Of a stretch of 64,000 nucleotides of DNA, positions 58,458 to 64,000 are shown in pieces (position 1 is the first letter of the stretch; the number at the start of each line of letters is the position of its first letter). Location: assembly GCF_024346055.1 (NCBI RefSeq), contig NZ_JAGQCH010000008.1:1-64000 (forward strand). Reading direction: 5' to 3'. This stretch comes from Cyanobium sp. Cruz CV13-4-11. GTDB lineage: Bacteria; Cyanobacteriota; Cyanobacteriia; PCC-6307; Cyanobiaceae. The notes under the pieces are model-generated. The model had not been told where the DNA came from, did no database searches, and saw only the letters and a list, made by a program, of their open reading frames with translations. A program made the translations under genes and the position numbers.

Positions 58458-58850
58458 TCACCCCACCCAGCGCACCCCTTCGTCGTAGCCCAGCAGGGTG
58501 CGATCGGCCGTGAGCAGGCTCAGCCGTTCCTGGGCGGCCTGGGCCACCAGAAGCCGGTCAAAGGGATCACGGTGGATTCTGGGAAGGTGCTGCACCGCCA
58601 GCACATGATTGACCTGGATCGGTAGTTCCCGGAATCCCTGCTCCAGCAGCCCCAGGCGCAGGGCCGGTGGATTCAGCTGGAAATCTTCTCGACCCAGGGA
58701 GGCCTTGATCGCCATCTCCCAGATGCTGACAACGCTGAAGCAGATCACGCATCGCCGATCCACCAGTTCGGCCGCCAGGGAACTGCCAAGCCGTTGCGGC
58801 GCGTAACCGACCCAGACCAGAAGCTGGGTGTCCAACAACAGGCCGTTCAT
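58458..58850 (-). CDS. vapC: VapC-like PIN toxin
   Basis: 130 residues. PIN acidic residues occur in GLLLDTQLLVW, VSIWEMAIK, DPFDRLLVAQA and LLTADRTL. This is the type II toxin whose gene overlaps the Phd-like antitoxin start-stop by 4 bp. The frame is complete. It would cut RNA in the cytoplasm unless bound by the antitoxin. Confidence 0.88.
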   Translation of the reverse strand: MNGLLLDTQLLVWVGYAPQRLGSSLAAELVDRRCVICFSVVSIWEMAIKASLGREDFQLNPPALRLGLLEQGFRELPIQVNHVLAVQHLPRIHRDPFDRLLVAQAAQERLSLLTADRTLLGYDEGVRWVG

Positions 58851-59104
58851 CCCGGCTCGATGGCTGGTTCAGGCCCCAGGTCGAACATGGCGTTGATCTC
58901 GTCTTCAAAATCGCGCTTGAGATCGGCATCAATCCGGGCTGTCCCCGCCAGAAACCCCAGACGGCGGGGAGGCTGCTGATCCATCACAGGGATCAGCCGC
59001 ACCAGCGGCTTGCCGGCGCGGGCGATCACCACCTCCTCGCCGGCCAGGGCCTGGTCGACGTAGCGGGAGAGGTGGGTCTTGGCGTCGTGGAGGTTGACCT
59101 GCAT
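58847..59104 (-). CDS. Phd/YefM-family antitoxin of the VapC module
   Basis: 85 residues beginning MQVNLHDAKTHLSRYVDQAL, with EEVVIARAGKPLVRLIP, the Phd/YefM DNA-binding fold. The C-terminal region (LKRDFEDEINAMFDL) would wrap the toxin. An 8-bp inverted repeat lies 19 bp upstream. Confidence 0.88.
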   Translation of the reverse strand: MQVNLHDAKTHLSRYVDQALAGEEVVIARAGKPLVRLIPVMDQQPPRRLGFLAGTARIDADLKRDFEDEINAMFDLGPEPAIEPG

Positions 59105-59122
59105 GAACGCACGCCATCAATG

Positions 59123-59151
59123 GACTTAGTTCAGGTTAGCGGCTAAGTCCG
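59123..59151. promoter_or_regulatory. Inverted repeat between the Phd/VapC and MNT genes
   Basis: ggacttag (59123-59130) and ctaagtcc (59144-59151) are perfect 8-bp arms with centres 21 bp apart, two helical turns. It sits 19 bp from the antitoxin start and 45 bp from the divergent MNT start, and could control either. Confidence 0.55.
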
Positions 59152-59195
59152 GCTGTCTGCCGCCTGCAGCCGTTGTCGGCACCTAACTTGAGTGC

Positions 59196-59549
59196 ATGGG
59201 AAGCGACGAACTGAGCCCCCTTGAACGGTTGCGCCGCCGGCGACACGAACGTTGGCTGGAGGCGCTGCAGCAGCAGCTGGCCGAGACCCTGGCTGAGGTG
59301 CCATGCCGCGTCTGGCTGTTCGGCTCCCGGGGCCGGGGAGATTGGGATGGCTACTCGGACACCGATCTGCTGGTGGAAGCCGAGTCCGCCGAACTGGCGG
59401 AGCGGGCCGCCGATCAGTTGCGCAGCGCCCTGGTGGGCGATGACGTGCTGGCCCTGGATCGGTGCCGGTGGCAGGCCATGGCAGCTTCGCCCTCTCCCCA
59501 CTGGCGCGCCGTGCATGCGCAGGCCCGTTGTGTGCACCCGCGGCCATGA
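59196..59549 (+). CDS. MNT-type nucleotidyltransferase (antitoxin of an MNT-HEPN pair)
   Basis: 117 residues. The minimal nucleotidyltransferase signature GSRGRGDWDGYSDTDLLV gives G-S and D-x-D metal residues. In MNT-HEPN systems this enzyme adds AMP to the HEPN toxin or blocks it. The stop codon overlaps the ATG of the HEPN frame by ATGA, but that toxin is frameshifted. The gene itself is complete. Confidence 0.87.
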   Translation: MGSDELSPLERLRRRRHERWLEALQQQLAETLAEVPCRVWLFGSRGRGDWDGYSDTDLLVEAESAELAERAADQLRSALVGDDVLALDRCRWQAMAASPSPHWRAVHAQARCVHPRP

Positions 59550-59948
59550 GTCAGGCCCGGCACCGGTGCTTGGTGGCGCCAGGCCCACAACGATCTGGAG
59601 CTCGCAGAACTGGCACGCCGCAACGGCTTTCATGCCCAGGCCTGCTTCTTTGCCACGCAGGCGGCCGAGAAAGCGCTCAAGGGCGCGATCCTGGAACTCG
59701 GCGGCGAACCGCCCCACACCCATGTGCTGGGCCCGTTGGTCAAGCTGCTTGCGGCCGAGGGGCTTGATGTGACGGCCCTGGCTCCGCTGCCGCTGCCGGC
59801 CCTGAGCCGCATGAGCGTGACCAGCCGCTACCCCCTCGACGACACCCCACCGAGCGAGTTGTTCGATCCCCGCGACTCCGATCAGGCCCTGACCACGGCG
59901 AAGGCTCTGCTGGTCTGGGTGGAGCAGCTCGATCAGCCGCACGGCTGA
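59546..59948 (+). pseudogene. HEPN-domain protein with a frameshift near its start
   Basis: The ATG at 59546 reads MSQARHR, then the rest of the HEPN protein (WWRQAHNDLELAELARR; FFATQAAEKALKGAILELGG; LLVWVEQLDQPHG) continues in another frame from about 59571 to 59948. No start codon serves this second frame near its beginning. One extra base between 59565 and 59571 explains it. Read together, the product is a full HEPN toxin. Confidence 0.72.
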
Positions 59949-60065
59949 AACCTCGAGTCAGGGTCGATCACCAACCTGATTCTTGATGCCCTGATCGCCG
60001 AGGCCGCGATCCGCAGCCGCTGCACCGTTCTGCTCTCCGAACACTTCGGCCACGGGCGCAACTGA
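59949..60065 (+). pseudogene. C-terminal fragment of a PIN-domain toxin
   Basis: The frame reads LILDALIAEAAIRSRCTVLLSE and EHFGHGRN before a TGA at 60063-60065, similar to the last 30 residues of VapC proteins (WDALI, LLSED, hG). There is no start codon or upstream domain. Confidence 0.5.
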
Positions 60066-60315
60066 CCAACGGATCTGAGCGAACCCAAGGGTGTGAGCCA
60101 GCAGCCGCTGGAGACACCCTTCCTCCCGCGACGGCGCACCGACCGCTGTTGACAAGCCGGTACAAACCCAGGGGACCATCGACCCGTAGCTAGTGGGCCA
60201 TTTGTTCAACTGGCACGGCATCACAAGCGCTTTCGGGGGGGGCAGCAGATTTGCTGCAAACGTGTTACTTCCAGTGGCCCCTGTTCAATCTTCGATCAAG
60301 GAGCTGCAGACCTCC

Positions 60316-60915
60316 GTGGTTCCCAAATCAAGCCAGTTAGCAGAAATACATTCACGGCCACACCACCTCAAGAAGTTCGTCGGCCATGCCGCCTTCGGTG
60401 CTGCCCTGCTGGTGACCGGCCTCCAAGCCGGAGCCGCCTCAGCGCTTAGCTTCAATTTTAGCTTCACTGGGACAGGTAATCCAACCTCCCCGGCAACGGT
60501 TACGGGCATCGTCGATGGCCTAGTTGACAATCAGGCCAACCAAAAAACCGGGCTTACTTTTACCATTACTTCGGCAACAAACACTCCCACTCTTGGTTGG
60601 TCTGTATTTAGCACTTATGATGGCGAAACAGGTATTGATGTGTCCGGAGGCCAGGTGACTGGCGCAGACGTGATTTACGTTAACACTTCTGATGGCACCC
60701 AAACTTTATATTTAGGGGCGTTTGGCTTCCTTGCAGAGATTAATACTTTTAGTTCCAATGATAAAAAATATTTTTCCATTTCAGATTCTTCTTCATCGCT
60801 TGTCTTCACTCCCGCCTCTCCTGCTTCGGTCCCAGGCCCTTTGCCCCTCTTCGGCGCCGGTGCTGCTTTCGGTTGGAGTCGTCGGCTGAGGCGCAGGATC
60901 AAGTCTCCGGCTTGA
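60316..60915 (+). CDS. PEP-CTERM-type secreted protein
   Basis: 199 residues from a GTG at 60316, preceded by AAGGAG at 60298-60303; the frame reaches a GTG at 60193 but with no better start. Signal peptide: FGAALLVTGLQAGAASA. The mature part is Thr/Ser/Asn-rich and beta-like. It ends with the sorting signal VPGPLPLFGAGAAFGWSRR plus an Arg/Lys cluster, the cyanobacterial PEP-CTERM form, which an exosortase would recognise. Base composition is more A/T-rich than its surroundings, suggesting transfer. Function unknown. Confidence 0.75.
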   Translation: MVPKSSQLAEIHSRPHHLKKFVGHAAFGAALLVTGLQAGAASALSFNFSFTGTGNPTSPATVTGIVDGLVDNQANQKTGLTFTITSATNTPTLGWSVFSTYDGETGIDVSGGQVTGADVIYVNTSDGTQTLYLGAFGFLAEINTFSSNDKKYFSISDSSSSLVFTPASPASVPGPLPLFGAGAAFGWSRRLRRRIKSPA

Positions 60916-60937
60916 ATCGAGGCTCGTTGAAACACCC

Positions 60938-60968
60938 AGCCCTTCTCTCCCGGAGAGGGGCTTTTTTT
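60938..60968 (+). terminator. Intrinsic terminator of the PEP-CTERM gene
   Basis: agccc..ctctcc and ggagag..gggct form an imperfect hairpin of about 11 bp, followed by a T-run at 60962-60968, 23 bp after the stop. Confidence 0.8.
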
Positions 60969-61027
60969 ATCAGCGTTGTTGTCAGCTGAACTCTTCTGTG
61001 ATGTCTCACCTGTCCTGATCCTGCCCG

Positions 61028-61878
61028 ATGCCTGCCAGCTCAGAATCATCGCGATCGCTGCCCTCCCTCATTGCCCGCGGCGTTGGCCTGGCGGGGGTGG
61101 TGTTGATCGTGTTGTTTCTCACGATCCTCTCCACCTCGCTACTGCCGCTGCGCCTGCTTGATGCCGCCTGGCAGCTGCGGGTGGGCGGCGCCTTGATCAA
61201 TGCCTCCCCCTTTCCCTTGATCGGCTTGGTGCTGCTCCATGTCGCCGCCAACCTTGATCCCCAGGATCCGCTGCTGCTGCAACGTCGTCGCCTCGCCGCC
61301 CAGCTGGCGGCGGCCGTGGCGATCGGTTATTTGCTCCTGGCCCCGCTGCTGGCCGCCGCCAACCTGCAACGCCAGCAGGGCCTGGCCCTGGCCACGAGCG
61401 GCGGGCTGCGTCGTGACTCGGAGCGGCTGCAGCAGATGCGCCAGGTGGTGAGCAGCACCAGCAGCATCCCGGAGCTGGAGCAACGCCTGGCAGCCGTGCA
61501 GGGACCCCGCCTCGATGCGGCTGATCGCAGTCTGCCCTGCCGGTGCTGCGCAGTCGGATCATGTCCGTTCTTGATCAGGCCGCCGCCCGGCTCGAGCGCG
61601 CCCGCAGCAGCGTCCCGCCCGCCAGTCCCTTCTCCCAGCTCGGCGACATCGTCCGCACCAGTGTGGCCTGCCTCGCCCTGGCCGCCGGCTTCGCCGGCCT
61701 GGCACGGCGCCCGGGAAGCAACCTTTCGTTGCTGGCGGAGTTGCAGCTGGGCTGGCAGCGTCTGTGTTATAGCAAGGCGAGCCTGCGCCGGGGTTCTGGC
61801 CCGGGTGGTGCCGATCCTGATTACTTTCGGCGTCTCAGTGAACAGGCGGAAGCGGAGGAGGCCGAGCAGCGCCGGTAG
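61028..61878 (+). pseudogene. hpsJ: HpsJ-family protein with a frameshift
   Basis: The first frame gives two helices (GVVLIVLFLTILS; FPLIGLVLLHVAANL) and LPLRLLDAAWQLRVGGALIN, the HpsJ signature. It loses frame after DAADRSLP around 61534. The next frame resumes with LPVLRSRIMSVLDQAAARLE and a final helix (SVACLALAAGFAGLA) to 61878. A one-base loss explains it. HpsJ relates to polysaccharide secretion and motility in filamentous cyanobacteria. The first frame continues out of frame to 61936. Confidence 0.7.
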
Positions 61879-62117
61879 AGCCCTTGGGGTGGCTTGGCGG
61901 ATGGCGAGGACAATTGAAGGGGGGTGCGGAGTCTGAGAGGGGTTGGCAGCAGAGCTGATGTTTCAGGGGTTGTTGGAGGGGATCGGTGGGGGACTGAGCA
62001 GCAAGGCTTCAGTCGCCGTTCCAACCGGCGTGCCCGGCTGGATTCGCGGCCCTTCCACAGCCCCCACCGGAGTCAGCCAACCCCGATAAGCTGTTGTACA
62101 TGTAGCTGGACACCTCG
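61879..62117. other. Intergenic region between hpsJ and YefM genes
   Basis: About 240 bases with no supported gene. A TGTACA hexamer at 62095-62100, followed by TGTA, precedes the antitoxin start by 17 bp. Confidence 0.4.
62095..62104 (+). promoter_or_regulatory. TGTACA operator-like motif before the YefM antitoxin
   Basis: TGTACATGTA at 62095-62104 contains the TGTACA core known from the Escherichia coli yefM-yoeB operator. It lies 13 bp before the antitoxin ATG. Confidence 0.5.
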
Positions 62118-62411
62118 ATGCAGGTGGTGAGCTTTACGGAGGCACGGGAGGGCTTTCGAGCGCTGCTCGACCGGGTCGAGGCGGATGCGGACGTGACGGT
62201 GATCTCGCGGCGCAATGCCCGCAGCGCGGTGGTGATGTCGCTCGACACCTACAACAGCCTGATGGAGACGATCCATCTGCTGCACTCTCCCGCCAATGCC
62301 GCCCGTCTGCAGCTCTCCCTGGCGCAGGCTGAACGCGGCGATCTTGTGAGCCAGGAGCTGATCACCGCGGAGTCGGAACAAGAGCGTTCGGTATGTAAGG
62401 GAGAAGCGTGA
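62118..62411 (+). CDS. yefM: YefM-type antitoxin
   Basis: 97 residues. MQVVSFTEAREGFRALLDRV and VTVISRRNARSAVVMSLDTYNSL are classic YefM; the C-terminal region after HSPANAARL would fold on the toxin. It is 26 bp upstream of the YoeB toxin gene. The pair probably autoregulates through the TGTACA element. Confidence 0.9.
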   Translation: MQVVSFTEAREGFRALLDRVEADADVTVISRRNARSAVVMSLDTYNSLMETIHLLHSPANAARLQLSLAQAERGDLVSQELITAESEQERSVCKGEA

Positions 62412-62437
62412 TCAAGAGCGAAGCGTGAACAAGACCG

Positions 62438-62701
62438 ATGCCTGAGCGCTTGGCCTGGACTGCCACGGCCTGGGAGGACTACCTCGATTGGCAAGGGCAG
62501 GACCGCCGGCAATTGCGACGCATCAACCAGCTGGTTCAAGCCTGCCTGCGGGATCCATTCATCGGCATCGGCAAGCCGGAACCCCTACGCGCCAACCTGG
62601 CGGGCTGCTGGTCACGCCGGATCGATGACAGTCATCGTCTCGTCTATCGATTGGAGGGTGAGCTGCTGGTGATCATCGCCTGCCGTTATCACGACAGTTG
62701 A
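62438..62701 (+). CDS. yoeB: YoeB-type mRNA interferase toxin
   Basis: 87 residues, full length. LAWTATAWEDYLDWQ, LRDPFIGIGKPEPLR, LAGCWSRRIDDSHRLVY and the C-terminal RYHDS (catalytic His region, usually HYxx) are diagnostic. It cleaves mRNA in the ribosome. Complete frame with an intact antitoxin upstream, so this module may be functional. Confidence 0.9.
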   Translation: MPERLAWTATAWEDYLDWQGQDRRQLRRINQLVQACLRDPFIGIGKPEPLRANLAGCWSRRIDDSHRLVYRLEGELLVIIACRYHDS

Positions 62702-62841
62702 GCTCCTCGCTGAGCCATGCGAGAAGCCGGATCCTCCTCAACAGAGCGCGTCTCGGTCGGGCCCCATCAACGCCCCCATGATCACTTCTTTCATGGACAA
62801 GACTGTTAAGGACAAGATCGTCATGGGCAGGATCACCAAAG

Positions 62842-63672
62842 TCACCCCTGCCCAGCCGCCAGTTCATCCAGCCGGCGGCGCAGCAGCCTGAGATCCTGCA
62901 GGGTGTGCCATTTCGGGCTTCCTTCCAGGCCAGAAGGATTGCGCAGCAGATAGGAAGGATGGAGCAGGGGCATCAGGGCGATGGGCTTCAGGTTGCTGGG
63001 CTGAATAGCGATCGTCTGCCGGTTGATCGCCTCAGGATTGTTCGCTGGCTGGTTCGGCAGATGGTTCGGCAGATCCCCGATCTGATGGGGGGACCGGGGC
63101 TGGTCTTGTTGTCGTGGGACCTCGGCGAAATTGTGAGTCTCCGTCGTGGACAGGAACGAACCCTCCAGCGGCTCCAGCCACTGGCCCCGCAGCTTGGTGA
63201 TGCCGCCCTTGAGGCCCAACAGCGCCTCGAGTGCCGTGGCGCCCAGGAGGCCGATCAGCTGGGGCCGCTGCAGGGCGATCTGGCGCTGCAACCAGGGCAG
63301 GCAGGCGGCGATCTCGGCGCGGCTCGGCTTGCGATTGCCCGGCGGCCGGCACTTGATCACGTTGGCGATGGACAGATCCCGTTCGCTGTCGAGGCCGGCT
63401 TCAGCCAGCAGCTGCTCCAGCAGCTTTCCCGCCCGGCCGACGAAGGGCATGCCGCTGGCGTCCTCCTCGGCGCCAGGGGCCTCGCCGATCAGCAGCAGCC
63501 GGGCATGGGGGTTGCCGCGGCCCACCACCACCTGCTGTCTGGAATCGGCCAGCCCGCAGCGGTGGCACTGGCCGCAGGCCGCCGCCAGCTGTGGCAGCGG
63601 CGCAGGGATGCCCTCGGGCAGCTGCGGAGGGGCCCCAGGGCCATCAGCGCCGGTAGTGGGATCTGGGGACAT
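62842..63672 (-). CDS. Type 4-like uracil-DNA glycosylase with an Asn/Gln/Pro-rich insertion
   Basis: 276 residues from the ATG at 63672 (MSPDPTTG). Cluster cysteines in CGQCHRCGLA and KCRPPGN, the GEAPGAEEDASGMPFVGRAG active loop and the HPSYLLRNP motif match the Fe-S uracil-DNA glycosylases. Between GQWLEPLEGS and the HPSYLL motif lies an insertion of about 55 residues (NHLPNQPANN and similar), partly built from a 12-bp tandem repeat at 63051-63074. The enzyme removes uracil from DNA. Whether the insertion affects it is unclear. Confidence 0.88.
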   Translation of the reverse strand: MSPDPTTGADGPGAPPQLPEGIPAPLPQLAAACGQCHRCGLADSRQQVVVGRGNPHARLLLIGEAPGAEEDASGMPFVGRAGKLLEQLLAEAGLDSERDLSIANVIKCRPPGNRKPSRAEIAACLPWLQRQIALQRPQLIGLLGATALEALLGLKGGITKLRGQWLEPLEGSFLSTTETHNFAEVPRQQDQPRSPHQIGDLPNHLPNQPANNPEAINRQTIAIQPSNLKPIALMPLLHPSYLLRNPSGLEGSPKWHTLQDLRLLRRRLDELAAGQG

Positions 63673-63904
63673 GGCAGACAGAGAAGGCAAGGCGCGTAGG
63701 CAGGGAGACGGGGCGATCGCCTTGGACAGCCTGGAGGATCTGGATCGGCAGTCGCCGAGGCCATGGGGGCGCCTGGATGGGGCCGGCTGGATGGCCGCAA
63801 CCAATCAAGGCCGGCACCCTGACCGATTTGTTGCGCCTTTGAACCAATGGCGGTTGCACCGTGCGTCAGGATGAAAATGTGATCCACGCGACGAGTCCGC
63901 CACG
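63673..63904. other. Intergenic region before the edge gene
   Basis: 230 bases, no supported gene. A HIP1 octamer (GCGATCGC) is at 63713-63720. Divergent promoters for the UDG gene and the gene at 63905 are expected. Confidence 0.4.
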
Positions 63905-64000
63905 ATGCCGGCCCCGCTGACACCGGTGACGACGGCAGCTCCGTCCTCCCCCAGCACCCCAACCGAACCCCTCAGCCTGGCCGCCAGGGCTCAGCAGTTG
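63905..64000 (+). CDS. Start of a CDS truncated by the right edge
   Basis: An ATG at 63905 opens a frame that continues beyond base 64000 for at least 32 codons (MPAPLTPVTTAAPSSPS then LSLAARAQQL). The Thr/Ser/Pro-rich N-terminus is not diagnostic of any family. Confidence 0.5.
   Translation, partial: MPAPLTPVTTAAPSSPSTPTEPLSLAARAQQL

Overview
This 64-kb window is high-GC DNA from a unicellular cyanobacterium, most likely a Cyanobium/Synechococcus-type picocyanobacterium. The oxygenic-phototroph markers are acsF (oxygen-dependent Mg-protoporphyrin monomethyl ester cyclase), a 35-codon psb30/ycf12, a Ycf20 (DUF565) gene, a plant-type D-glycerate 3-kinase, and many small cyanobacteria-restricted families (DUF2996, DUF6464, DUF6737-like, HpsJ, a bluetail-type surface protein, a PEP-CTERM protein). 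HIP1 palindromes (GCGATCGC) occur at 2704, 5154, 17844, 29836, 42910 and 63713. Genus assignment is inference; no rRNA or tRNA gene was found.

Layout. 1-2.3 kb: sparse, lower-GC left edge with a C-terminal CDS remnant, a two-CxxC protein and an orphan 136-aa protein. 2.3-12.3 kb: an alpha/beta-hydrolase/subtilisin fusion facing a + strand run (polysaccharide deacetylase, lpxD, leuB, prk, small protein, prepilin peptidase, accD, secreted protein, Gfo/Idh/MocA oxidoreductase). 12.4-26.9 kb: class II aldolase with a terminator, UPF0182 membrane protein, thrC plus a ubiquitin-like sulfur carrier, bicupin, ftsH, rpmF, a CbbY-Ycf20-glycerate kinase operon, recJ, and a CLC transporter with psb30 nested antisense in its 3' end. 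27-37.3 kb: YkgJ-type protein, two half-size GDT1 transporters, a degenerate RNase II/R (Zam-like), ubiX, DUF2996, acsF, tldD/tldE, fmt. 37.4-47 kb: DEAD helicase, DUF6464, terC, an NAD-type gap, an HExxH membrane protein and mfd.

47-53.2 kb is an accessory island: three toxin-antitoxin modules (two with broken toxins), toxin fragments, and a large surface-protein pseudogene (M23 peptidase, 43-residue repeats, Calx-beta, Ig-like, bluetail C-terminus) with two frameshifts, one in a 12-G tract, and one in-frame stop. 53.2-57.6 kb returns to housekeeping genes (VOC protein, small membrane proteins, ctpA, ispG). 57.8-64 kb is again accessory: a Uma2 nuclease, Phd/VapC, an MNT gene with a frameshifted HEPN partner, a PIN remnant, PEP-CTERM protein, frameshifted hpsJ, YefM/YoeB, a uracil-DNA glycosylase and the start of a gene running off the edge.

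The housekeeping genes connect carbon metabolism (prk, class II aldolase, gap, CbbY, glycerate kinase, accD), photosynthesis (acsF, psb30, ycf20, ctpA, ftsH, ispG) and information processing (mfd, recJ, fmt, rpmF). All their reading frames are intact, while the accessory segments hold at least six disrupted genes, which argues for real decay rather than uniform sequencing error. The strongest leads are the hydrolase/protease fusion, the active-site-less RNB protein, the antisense-nested psb30, the proteobacterial-type PRK, the FtsH lacking its first membrane helix, and the poly-G-interrupted surface protein.
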